Below are positions 55,297-64,000 of a DNA stretch of 64,000 nt, piece by piece. Every line of letters starts with the position of its first letter. Within the stretch, counting starts at the first letter, position 1. A program made the position numbers and the translations under genes. Below the pieces are notes generated by a model. That model saw only the letters and a program-made list of their open reading frames with translations. It did no database searches and was not told where the DNA came from. Origin of the DNA: Pollenia angustigena (taxonomy: Eukaryota; Arthropoda; Insecta; Diptera; Polleniidae); the NCBI GenBank assembly GCA_930367215.1, contig OV884056.1:198689310-198753309 (forward strand), in the 5' to 3' direction.

Positions 55297-55880
55297 CAGT
55301 GATGGAAAATTCAGTACTATGGTACTTTTTTCAGTACTTTTTCCTTTAAGTACTCTTTTCTTGTTATGCTTCTGTGTTTAGAAATTATTTTTTTTACGGA
55401 AGGAAGGAATTTTACAAATTGAAATTAATTAAAATTTATTGACAATTTTTATTCTTGGCTGAGCTATTTTTTTTTTTAATTTGTTATGGCGAAAAATTTT
55501 GAGGTCGGAGTAGCGAATTTTTGGTGGGTACTTCAAGTCAGACACCGGTGTACAAGGATATAAACTCCGCAAATACAACTCCGACTCCACAGCTCTCTTG
55601 ACAACATATCAAAAGTATATATGCTTGTTGGTATATTTTAATGTCATATATCCTCTTCAGAATTTTGCTGTTAATATTTGGCTAGTTCGGTTCATAAATG
55701 GTTGAGATATGAGCAAAAAAAAAAAAAAAAAAAAAATTAAGTGTTATAGTTTTTCATTTTTGAGTTTATTTTCAAAAAAAAAAAAAAAAAAAAACGTTTG
55801 AAAAAAGTACCAAAATGTTGGAAAAGTACTCTTTTGCTTGGTGGTCAGTACCATCTAAATTTTTTAATTTTCCATCAGTG
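55297..55880. mobile_element. hAT-type element, TSD ATATACAG
   Basis: Left end CAGTGATGGAAAATT and inverted right end CACTGATGGAAAATT (14 of 15), with perfect 8-bp direct repeats ATATACAG at 55289-55296 and 55881-55888. CAGTAC / GTACTTTT motifs recur at both ends. Two long A-runs (55716-55735, 55775-55794) and a SINE piece are inside. Non-coding. Confidence 0.9.
55393..55460 (-). mobile_element. SINE fragment nested in a hAT element
   Basis: GGAATTTTACAAATTGAAAT then TAATTAAAATTTATTGAC then TTTTATTCTTGGC resembles 7399-7465 (GGAATTTTACAACATGAAAA then TTAATCAAAATTGTTATTGA then CATTCCTGACGTGGC). Only the junction of body and head is retained. Confidence 0.5.
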
Positions 55881-55888
55881 ATATACAG

Positions 55889-56950
55889 ACTTCTCTTTAA
55901 ACCATTAAAAAATTGTTTTAAATTTCAAAAGAAATTTATCTCTTTTTTATGAAAACAATTTGTAAAACAGAGAAAAACAAGGAAACAAATTAAAAAAATT
56001 ATTACTTGTTCAAAAAAAAAAAAAAAAATTAGCTAAATTTTTCTAACTAAAGAACATTTTGCAAAGTTTTCTATTATCATTAACTATTCCTCTCTAAACA
56101 ACAACCTAATGACCCACTCACTCACTGACTTATCATAATTTCTTTACTCATGTAGAACATGAAAACGGACAGGCTGTCTATAGTCCTCAACATCATTTGT
56201 GAGTCAATATCAATCTTGGCAATCAGTGTTCCGTTTCATAATCTCTTATATTTTGTTGTAGTTTCTAGTATTTTTTTATTAAAAAACCATCACGTACTTT
56301 TCTTAAGGCCGGCTCAAAAAAATCTTCAAGAAAGATATGAAATAGTGTTTTTCTTTTATTTTTCATTGATGTTTTCAGTTAAAAAAAAAAAAAAAGTTGT
56401 TCAAATTGTAGGTTAGTGAACTACTAGAGTAATTTAATATATTTTTTTTCTTTTTACTAACATGATGCAGATCAATCAGAAAAAGAGCTGACTTAGTGTT
56501 GCGTGTATCATCATTTTCACTAAGGCCAAGCGAACAAGCAGAGTTTCCCAAAATGCCCTATCAATAATATTCCTTCAAGTAGGTGTAACCATTTAAGAAA
56601 TAAAAACAATTGTTGAAAAATAATTGACTAATATCGGGCAATTTATTCTTAAATTCGCCAAGAGCTATTTAAGATCTAAAACAAACTGAGCAACTATAAC
56701 ATATTTTTGTCATGGTTCCCACCTTTACTTTTAACCTTATCCCCAATTTGCGATTTTTCATCTCTCAAAATCCCCAAAAATTTATTTATTTTTAATAATA
56801 AAATTATTGTATATTTGTTAAAAACTTTAAAATTTATTGTAAATATTTTCTTTAGACTTGTACCAAAACTTAATAACATTTTTTCATTTATAAGTTGACA
56901 TTCGCAATAATAATTAAATTTTTATATATTAAAATTGTTTCAATGTTACT
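55889..56950. other. Unassigned AT-rich stretch
   Basis: A-runs at 56012-56028 and 56383-56395; no supported gene. Confidence 0.45.
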
Positions 56951-57482
56951 GCTGGTTAACACTCTTCAAGTCTTAAGGCTCAGTCAGTCTTTACTTTCTG
57001 TTTCTGTTCTGTTCCGTGCCGTTCTGTTACGAATTTGTAATAGTTACTTTTTCCTTAGTAACTTATCCGCCATTTATGACAAATTTATAAGCTTTGCACC
57101 GTTTTATTTTAATAACTTTAATGCACATCAATTTGAAAAAATTAAATTTTATGAATTCTTAAAATCAAAAAACTGTTTATTTTAATATAAATATGTATTT
57201 TTTATTATTTATTTTGCTGTCACTTACAATTACTTAACATGTTTTTGATTTTAACAAACTGAACCGCAACAGAACAGAAAAACTAATCAATTTTACAGGT
57301 TTTTTTAATAACAAAAACAAGTCAGCTGATTCGTAACAGAACAGAAAGTAAAGACTAATTCTGCCTTTAGCCGTCATGTCTTAAGCTTTAGGAGAGAAGG
57401 GAGAAGAGAATGCCATTTCTTTTCCTCTCTCTCTTAAAAACCCAAAACTTGACGAGTCAAACTTGATGTGTGTGAACCAGCA
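56951..57482. repeat. MITE family B, interrupted copy
   Basis: GCTGGTTAACACTCTTCAAG then TCTTAAGGC at the left and GAGTCAAACTTGATGTGTGT then GAACCAGC at the right are the ends also seen at 25866-25959, and both elements include a TTAGCCGTCANGTCTT..GCTTT block and a CTCTCTCT tract. Here 371 bp of another element is inserted at 56986. Confidence 0.7.
56986..57356. mobile_element. Element with AGTCTTTACTTTCTGT ends, nested
   Basis: AGTCTTTACTTTCTGTTTCT then GTTCTGTTCCGTGCC at the left; at the right ATTCGTAACAGAACAGAAAG then TAAAGACT. The 16-bp outer repeat is perfect, and GTTCTGTTACGAAT (about 57020) is mirrored by ATTCGTAACAGAAC. No target duplication recognised. Frames inside are AT-driven. 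Confidence 0.75.
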
Positions 57483-57742
57483 ATTACCACCAGCAAGAAG
57501 AAAATTATGATATCGTCGTACCAAAATAATCTTCACGTTTACAAAATTCTTTTTGGCAAATTGAATCTTTACAATATAAAACTTCTTCGAAGGAAGACAC
57601 ACGAATTTAAAACATCAACTGGGAGAAAACAAGCAACGAAGAAAGTGAGATAAGCGATAGACACCTAGGGATTGCTCATATCGATACATCTATTAAATTT
57701 ACAAGAGTAAACGGACTTATCTTTTTTTAAATAACTTCGCCA

Positions 57743-57747
57743 CGACG
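57743..57747. repeat. Left target-site duplication of Transib (CGACG)
   Basis: CGACG immediately precedes the CACACTGGGG end and is repeated at 59934-59938 after CCCCAATGTG. It fits the GC-rich 5-bp target CGNCG reported for Transib elements. Confidence 0.9.
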
Positions 57748-58860
57748 CACACTGGGGATTTCGCGGAAAAAAGTCAAATTGTCAACATAGTCTTCATGCA
57801 ATATGCAGTGATATGTTGAAATTTTAGACTAAATGGTACAATCAAATCAAAAAGAATTACTCCGATCTGACTGCCAGTTTTTTTTTATATCCGTCTCAAA
57901 CTCAGAACTTGTGTGTTTTACCGAACCAACTTTATTTAAACCTAAGAATTTAAATACGAATATTATTTTACTATGTGAGCTAACGTTTTTCTTTTTTCTC
58001 TATTTAAAGTAGTATATTTCAGTATACTAAAATTGAAAAAAAAAATCTGCAGAGACTTAAGTTTTTTTTTTTTTTTTGTGTATTTTTATGAACATATAAT
58101 AAAAATCCCATTTTTCTACAAACATTTGGACCTGCAATTTTATCTTTACTTTTTCACAGTTGGAAATCACTACTAATACATTGTCTTATATCTGTCTTAA
58201 CATTATTAATCAATTTCAAGTGCCACCAGGTGCCACCTCTCAATTTGTTGCATTACACAGTACAACATTTTTCAGCTGATTGATTCGGGACTCAATTCTG
58301 ATAAGGCTCTTTTGTTTAACATAACTCGAGAACCACTAGTCGGATTTTGCTGAAAAAAATTTACAAAAATCCAGAATTACAATTACTTTCATCTGTTTAT
58401 ATAACATTTTGCTACATAAACAACAGTTTCGCAGTTATAAATAAATGTATGAAGAAAAAAAATATTTTTTGCCCAAAAAATTTAAATTTTTTATTTTTAA
58501 TTCATAAAAAATCCAAAACAGTAAAAAAAAGTTTCAAGTCCTGTTACTTTTACGTAAAGTCGCATAACCTATGAAATAAATAAGACAAGAATCATGAAAA
58601 TCGATGAACGCGTTGCGCTTTTATTCACAATTAAGTGAAGGTATGCATTTCAAAAATTTGCTCGAGATATGCACAAAATTATTTGCAAAAACATTTATGA
58701 CTTTTTTTATGATTCTCAGAATTAAAAAAAAAGTAATAAACAAAAGGTTATTTGATTTTTATGATTGCGGTAGCAAAGTAATAAACGGTAATAAATGTGC
58801 GTTGACAATTGAAAGGGGAAAAAAGGAAAGTGCACTTTTTTAATTATTTGGGGTTATCCG

Positions 58861-59532
58861 TTGGCTACCTGTATTAAGCTGATGGAGTGTCTTTTGCATG
58901 TAGCTTACAATATTGAATTTAAACGTGGAAGAGTCGACTCAAATTCTCGTCCGATAAAAGAAGCCCGAAAATGTTTGATAAAGCGTGAAATTAAAGAGAA
59001 AATTGGAATACAGGTTGATACTGTTAAGCAAGGCTATGGTACGACAAATTCAGGAAATACGTCACGAAGATTCTTTGCGAATCCTGCTTTGATTTCCGAA
59101 ATCACGGGTCTAGATGAAGACATAATCAAGAGGTTTTCAACAATTCTCGAAGCTATAACAATTACCGAGGCACTAGATCCGAAAAAATTTGGTGATTTTT
59201 GTCTAGAGACGGCAAAAAAGTTTGTTGCACTGCACGAGTGGTACAATATGCCACCAACACTCCACAAAATTCTGATTCATGGAAAATATATAATTGAAAA
59301 GTGTATTTTTCCTGTAGGCTTACTATCCGAAGAGGCTCAGGAAAGTCGTAACAAAGACTATAAAAAATATCGCCTTAGACACTCCAGAAAATGCTGTCGA
59401 ATTGCCACGAACGAAGATATTATGCACCGAATGATGGTGACATCAGATCCCATAATCTCACACTTGACTCCTTCATTTAGCCAGAAAAAGCATAGTGATA
59501 TAAGCGACGAAGTTAAGGCTCTTTTAGAATAA
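58861..59532 (+). CDS. C-terminal part of Transib (RAG1-like) transposase
   Basis: An unbroken 223-codon frame opens at TTG 58861; the first ATG is at 58882 (codon 8). Recognisable pieces are CMECLLHVAYN-like residues 5-17, GNTSRRFFANP at 65-75, EITGLDEDIIKRF at 80-92, DPKKFGDFCLETAKKFV at 106-122, PTLHKILIHG at 132-141 and LSEEAQESRNKDYKKYR at 155-171. The last block corresponds to the region of the third catalytic acidic residue (Glu) of Transib and RAG1, where RAG1 also has an E-rich stretch followed by NK. Missing are the N-terminal domains, both catalytic Asp and the CxxC zinc motif. Full enzymes are about 600-700 residues. Function as a recombinase is impossible in this form; the frame may simply be young, or kept. 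No intron, signal peptide or membrane segment is apparent. Confidence 0.85.
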   Translation: MATCIKLMECLLHVAYNIEFKRGRVDSNSRPIKEARKCLIKREIKEKIGIQVDTVKQGYGTTNSGNTSRRFFANPALISEITGLDEDIIKRFSTILEAITITEALDPKKFGDFCLETAKKFVALHEWYNMPPTLHKILIHGKYIIEKCIFPVGLLSEEAQESRNKDYKKYRLRHSRKCCRIATNEDIMHRMMVTSDPIISHLTPSFSQKKHSDISDEVKALLE

Positions 59533-59534
59533 TA

Positions 59535-59872
59535 AATTAAAAAGTAGATTTAAAATAAATAATAAATTAAAAAATTCATTTAAAATTTTTGTTAGTTAGG
59601 GCTTTTTACATTGTAGGTAACGATATATATTTTTCTAGCTTTCTTTATTTTGATTACTTTTGTGTATAACTATATAAATAAAACTAAGTTTGTGATGAAA
59701 TTAAAAATAGATTTAAAATAAATAATGAATTAAAAATTAAAAAAAATCTTTTAAATTTTTTTGTTAGTTAGGGCTTTTTACATTGTAGGTAACGATATAC
59801 ATTTCTCTAACTTTCTTCATTTTGATTACTTTTGTGTATTACTATATAAATAAAACTAAATTTGTAATGAAA
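59535..59872. repeat. Tandem ~165-bp repeat, two copies, inside Transib
   Basis: Copy 1 is about 59535-59697 and copy 2 about 59698-59872. Shared blocks: TAGATTTAAAATAAATAAT, TTGTTAGTTAGGGCTTTTTA then CATTGTAGGTAACGATATA, and TTTTGATTACTTTTGTGTAT then ACTATATAAATAAAACTAA. It lies between the transposase stop codon and the right end. AATAAA occurs in each copy, so both may act as poly(A) signals. Confidence 0.9.
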
Positions 59873-59933
59873 TCATTATATTTTTTGACAAATATATTTT
59901 TTTCCTCACCTCCATACAAAAATCCCCAATGTG

Positions 59934-59938
59934 CGACG
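59934..59938. repeat. Right target-site duplication of Transib (CGACG)
   Basis: CGACG directly follows the right end CCCCAATGTG and equals 57743-57747. Confidence 0.9.
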
Positions 59939-60189
59939 CTGTGTCAATAGTATTGACTCAATACCGGAATTACAATATTAGAAAGAAAAAATTAATAACG
60001 AGACTTATATTAATATATTAAAACCAAAAATGCCCAGCGAAAAAAGTGCTTTTTCCCCGAAAAATCTCGTGGAGAGTTTCACAAAAAAAAAAATTCACTC
60101 TTTGGGGTCAAATATTCAAAACTGAAAACGATGTTGGCAAAGTTGGTAGAACTGTGCTTTTAAATACAATTCAATATTTAAAAATACAA

Positions 60190-60505
60190 TGATCCACAAG
60201 GGGTCACCTGGACGATATGTAGTTTCAACTTGAAACACAGCCTTCGAAAGAATCGCTCTTTTGCGCGAAAAATTCAATGGCCGTGTTACCTCATGTCGTG
60301 TTAGGTGATTGTCCGTCACGATCATGAGATTTGACGGACTTCTTTCTTTGGGGATATTTAAAAGCAAAATTGTGCTTCAATAAGCGCCTAGAACAATTCA
60401 AAAGCTAACGGATGAGAAAATTCGGCTCATTAACGTCATTGAACCTCAATTATGTGTCAGGGTCATTGAAAATATGGTCATCAGATAGAGGTATGCTCTG
60501 AAATC
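60190..60505 (+). pseudogene. Mariner-superfamily transposase remnant 1
   Basis: Frame-shifting translation gives HLDDM-stop-FQ (compare DMWFQQDGATCH), then LREKFNGRVTS, then PSRS-stop-DLT and DFFLWGYLKAKLCFNK, and finally KLTDEKIRLINVIEPQLCVR then VIENMVIR-stop. This is the same general family as 36521-37346 (RSCDLTPLDYFLWGYVK) but a different lineage with GRV in place of EHF. The second catalytic Asp region is damaged; the third (DLT) is kept. Only the C-terminal third is visible. Confidence 0.75.
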
Positions 60506-60699
60506 CCTGTTTTTTTGTGACAAATACCCAAAACTAAGATCCCGGACTTCGATAGTAAATCAGTGTTGGCAAAGTTGGTAAAAAAAATAATTTTTCCCGG
60601 AGCATATTTTTGTCAACTTAGTTTGTTTTCTGTGGGCCCTGTCGTACCAAAACCCTAAATTCGGGAGGCACTTGTTTGGAAGCCAGGTAAAATAATGGA

Positions 60700-61030
60700 A
60701 CAATTTGGCTAAATTGAAATATTTTTAAACCCCAAAATTTTAATTTAAGAAATATTTGCGCAAAATTTGGTCTGGCGAGGTCAATTGGATTCACGTTCAT
60801 GTGGTTTGTCGCCGCTAGACTTTGTTCTCTTGAGCCTTTTGAAAGGCCGTAATTACGGAACAAACCACAACCTACTCTCGCTCTAAAAGGTATCGGCGCA
60901 GCATTGACGAGATAAAGCTCTGCTGCAAAATTAGCCTCAAAATTTTGCGAAAAGAGCGAAAACCAGCCAACTTGCTAGAGGTGGACATTTGCCCGACATC
61001 ATATTCCGTTACAAATTCCAATATTTCTAG
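60700..61030 (+). pseudogene. Mariner-superfamily transposase remnant 2
   Basis: From about 60779: QLDSRSCGLSPLDFVLLSLL then KGRNYG, then NFAKRAKTSQLARGGHLPDI then IF. Aligns to PRSCDLTPLDFFLWGYLK..NFVKRA..C...RGGHLPDIIF. The third catalytic Asp is Gly. Same strand as remnant 1 and about 300 bp downstream, covering overlapping parts of the protein, so it is a second copy rather than a continuation. Confidence 0.75.
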
Positions 61031-62273
61031 TTTTACACTTGTAGCAATAAAACTGAATTTCCCAAAAAACATGCGTATTAAGCCAATTTACTTCCTAACG
61101 TAAAATTTGCCCACCTTTTACTTTAAAAAATTAATTTTCTGTTCTCTAGTTGTTTCTGTTGTTTTGTGTGTAGCCCACTACTGAAACTTTAATTTAACCT
61201 TTAAGTTCAAAAACGTATGAAATATTGTATGGTTTAATAATTCTGTTAATATTCGTTTTACATTTTGTATCAGTATTCAAATTCCTCTTCCCATTTGCGA
61301 CTCACTGCCTTTTGCAAAATTTCTTTACTCTGGCATCAAGTTTAAAATCTAAAAATATTTGTTACATCTTAAATTATTTTATATTCTTTTTTTCAGAATT
61401 TGTTTTTTTCTCTTTACATTTTTTTCACTACAAAAAAAAATGTTTTTATTGCCGTCTTTTTCTTCTCCAGCTATAAAATCTTGTGTTTTAAGTCTTTTGT
61501 TTGCAATATCTGCAAGATAATGACTCAATTAGTGTCAGTTGTGGCATTATTAAATATATACCTATAGACGTATATATATATATGTTTTTCTTAAATTATA
61601 ATACAAATTTATTATTAACATGATATTAAATAAAAAAAAAAAACTCGAAATAAAATTTTAAAAAAATATATAAAATGCAAATTCTTTAAGTTCATTAAGG
61701 TTAAGAGCTGGACACAAAGTGATTTTTTACAAAAAAAAATATTTATATACATACATATAAATATATGGACGCTTATATTTGCATATTTTTCAAATTTTTC
61801 TTTTGTTTGAAACTAACCACACAAGTTTGTACTTAAAAAAAAGGTGTTTAAAGTTAAATTCAAAGATTAATGGGGTTTTTAAACTTGAGATTACAATAAA
61901 AACAAAGTTTAAACGCAGTAATAGGAACATTCTTAATTTCTTGGTAAGCTTGCGTAAATAACAAAATGCTGTCACTGCTTTCGCTCGCTCTCTCTTTTTC
62001 TAACTAAAAATTTTCTGCTTCTTTGGCCACCTCTGGTGTAGGGTGTTAAAAAGGAATTTTTTGGCTGTTTGAATGCTATAACTTATATTAATTAAAGAAA
62101 GTTAACTATAATGTTAGCAACAAAGAGAATATTACAAGGTCAATAAATCACATTAAATTAAAATAGTAAAACAAGATGTTAGAATCTTTCAAACCTGTCA
62201 CCAAAAGTCTAAACAATTAATAAATATTGAATTTTACAAGATTATGCAAAATTATACCATTGGAAAAAATTAA
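61031..62273. other. Unassigned AT-rich stretch
   Basis: TA microsatellite at about 61570-61583; no gene or element end recognised. Confidence 0.5.
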
Positions 62274-62284
62274 GTTTGTTAAAA

Positions 62285-62730
62285 TTTCAAAAGATTTTGT
62301 TTTTCGTGCTTAATTCCCAGTTTTTATTCTTGATAAAAACACTTGAAATTTACTGTTGATGGGATAAGCTATTCCTATGCGCATTTCACTGGTTGTTAAG
62401 ATCGTCAGGAAACTTCATCCATAAAGATTTTAGAAAAACTAAAGATATTAAACCAAATAAAACTGTTAAACGTATAAGACTTATAAGCAACAGTTCTACT
62501 TGTAACAATATCAAAGTTTAAACAAAACACATCAGCAATAAACAGTGGGTTTATCTCATCTTACATTCTCCACTAAGCAACCAGTGAAATGCGCATAGGA
62601 ATAGCTTATCCCATCAACAATAAATTTCAAGTGTTTTTATCAAGAATAAAAACTGGGAATTAAGCACGAATAACAAAATCTTTTGAAATTAAAATTTTGT
62701 ATTCCCAAAAATTGAAATTACTTTTTGATA
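62285..62730. mobile_element. Foldback family F, complete copy with 11-bp duplication
   Basis: The left arm (62285-62420) and right arm (62570-62715) are inverted copies, sharing AAAACACTTGAAATTTA, GTTGATGGGATAAGCTATTC and CTATGCGCATTTCACTGGTT. The flanks GTTTGTTAAAA at 62274-62284 and 62731-62741 are identical direct repeats of 11 bp. Foldback-type elements usually make ~9-bp duplications, so part of this may be chance. The right arm extends about 40 bp further than the left. Non-coding. Confidence 0.8.
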
Positions 62731-62741
62731 GTTTGTTAAAA

Positions 62742-63580
62742 CTTTAAACCGTTTTTAGGGAAAACATTTAAAATGAAAGGTGTGACTTAAAAGTAGTACA
62801 TATAATTCATACGGGATTTCCCGAAAAAAATGATCACGCGCATTTTTCGGGAAAAATATTCCGGTAAATTTGTAAGTGCATTTTTGGGATTTTTTGTTTA
62901 ATTATAAAAGCTGCACTAAAGACTTTTTGGATACAATGCTGAAAGCGTAGTAAATACTATTTATGTATGTATGTTAGAGATGTATAAAAATCATTTTGAG
63001 TGCAGCAATTAATAAAGAAAACGTTTATTCCATTGGTAGAAAATCATTTTCTTAAATAGAGGACTTACAAGGTTTTGAAGGAAGTGGTAAAAAGGAAAAG
63101 TCTCTATAGAGATTATAGTATGCTCTTTTGGCTATAAAGCCAACATCTGTAGAAAGTGAAAGTGTTTCTCATCAACAGCAAACTTCTAAAATGAAATAAG
63201 AAATAGAGTGTAAGACGATTCTGTAAATACTATTTCAAAGAAATCTTTTGTAATATTTTGTTTCAATAATTTAACTTTTTTGGCTTTTTATGAATGCTGA
63301 TTGCTTTTCATTAAATATAGACGTTTAATACATTTATAAAGTTAATAGATCTCATGAATTCTTAATTGCTTTTTGTTCAAATAAATTATGCATCGGGAGT
63401 TGCCAGGATTTCCCAGGAAATTAAAAAATCAATCCCGTTTTCTCGGTAAATTAAAAAGTCCGGAAAAAGAAAAGCTTAAAGTAAAAGGAACCGAAACTGA
63501 AATAACGAAACTTATTTGTACTAAATTTTGTGAGAATTATGTTATACGTTACGAATTATAGTGATAAGCTGTGGTCGGTT
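62742..63580. other. Unassigned stretch with GGGATTTCCCG motifs
   Basis: ACGGGATTTCCCGAAAAAAA at about 62812 with CATTTTTCGGGAAAAATATT, and CCAGGATTTCCCAGGAAATT at 63403 with AATCCCGTTTTCTCGG, look like the two borders of one element, but I could not define matched ends. No coding region. Confidence 0.4.
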
Positions 63581-64000
63581 CACACGGAAAAAAAAAATCA
63601 AGTTAAAAACGTCGAAAACAAGGTTGATTTAAAATTTTTCGGTGGTAATGTTGCTTTATACGTTTTTCATGTCAATTCAAACTGATTTACGATAACTTGC
63701 GAACAACATTTTTTCCTTTTAAAATAACTTTAATTCATATTAATTTAATATTGCAGTAAAGTTAGAGCAAAATGTCATTTATATTGAAATAACAATCCAA
63801 ATAACGTTGAATGAAAGTTATTTCAAGTTGAAACAACGTGAATTTCATGTAGAATCAAATTGGTTGGAGTATGATACAACAGTGTGATAGAGCTTCAGAG
63901 ACAATATATGCATTTATCTAAGAATAATTCAAAACACTTACCCCTGTAACACATGTTTCACTTATTTTGTATGCTCCTTTGTTAACAGAAGCATCAGCAG
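63581..64000 (+). mobile_element. CACAGAAAAA-group element, cut by the window end
   Basis: Begins CACACGGAAAAAAAAAATCA and aligns in opposite orientation with 43559 down to about 43146: AACTTGCGAACAACATTTTT, GCAGTAAAGTTAGAGCAAAA then TGTCATTTA, and GTGAATTTCATGTAGAATCA then AATTGGTTGG. It stops at GTTAACAGAAGCATCAGCAG, the start of the shared core, at the window edge. The remainder must lie outside. Confidence 0.85.

Larger units (their letters stand above)
57748..59933 (+). mobile_element. Transib-type DNA transposon, internally deleted
   Basis: Ends CACACTGGGGATTT and (inverted) CACATTGGGGATTT match at 13 of 14, begin with the heptamer-like CACANTG typical of Transib ends and V(D)J signal sequences, and are flanked by 5-bp CGACG repeats. 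The 2,186-bp body carries one supported frame, the C-terminal transposase part (58861-59532), followed by a tandem pair of ~165-bp non-coding repeats (59535-59872). The region 57760-58860, where the rest of the transposase should be, is AT-rich and shows no related residues, so the N-terminal half was lost or replaced. The copy cannot encode a full enzyme. Clean ends and duplication argue it inserted fairly recently. Confidence 0.92.

Noticed and set aside
62812..63480. An element bounded by GGGATTTCCCG motifs
   Set aside because: The two borders cannot be aligned as inverted or direct repeats over more than a few bases.

Overview
This 64 kb window is eukaryotic, very AT-rich DNA with long A/T runs and no recognisable single-copy host gene. 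The transposon families point to an insect, most likely a higher fly (Diptera, Brachycera, perhaps a calyptrate with a large repeat-rich genome); that assignment is inference from repeat style, not from a marker gene. No tRNA, rRNA, CRISPR or bacterial operon structure was seen. It reads as an intergenic or large-intron 'graveyard' of nested transposons. Almost all short open frames here are chance frames in AT-rich DNA; the coding stretches I can defend are all remnants of transposases or reverse transcriptases.

The best element is a Transib-type DNA transposon at 57748-59933. It has terminal inverted repeats starting CACACTGGGGATTT / CACATTGGGGATTT, a 5-bp target duplication CGACG on both sides (the known Transib preference is CGNCG), and an intact 223-codon frame matching the C-terminal catalytic part of the Transib/RAG1 recombinase. 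It has lost the N-terminal half.

The commonest class is short non-autonomous hAT elements. Seven carry clear or near-perfect 8-bp target duplications (7765-8823, 12716-13304, 24164-25038, 31640-33466, 32621-33383, 51113-51716, 55297-55880); 25454-25830 has 7 of 8. Several are nested, which gives a relative age order. Other DNA elements are PIF/Harbinger-like MITEs with TAA or TTA duplications (3801-4588, 46662-46873), TA-flanked MITEs, large foldbacks (4640-6815, 49700-51830, 62285-62730) and broken mariner/Tc1-type transposases (21690-21960, 36137-37346, 41330-41770, 60190-61030). Retroelement remains are a Jockey-like RT fragment (10485-11245), a degenerate non-LTR ORF2 tail (29231-29548) and a tRNA-related SINE family (7275-7590, 49908-50130, 55393-55460).

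Layout: 1-3100 simple and AAGCTT-rich DNA; 3170-10490 dense MITEs, foldbacks and a hAT; 10485-11245 Jockey fragment; 12.7-16.8 kb a pair of inverted hAT copies; 17-22 kb dispersed repeats; 23.7-26 kb a three-level nest of hATs; 27-31 kb GC-richer patches and retroelement scraps; 31.6-33.5 kb nested hATs with ATCGAT-rich ends; 36-37.3 kb mariner-like pair; 39-43.9 kb foldback and tandem repeats; 45.7-52 kb dispersed repeats and a large foldback; 54.8-57.5 kb hAT and MITEs; 57.7-61 kb Transib and mariner-like remnants; 62.3 kb to the end a foldback and a truncated MITE. A less familiar pattern is a group of MITEs with CACAGAAAAAAAT-type ends whose members share a short central core but have different, repeat-built arms.
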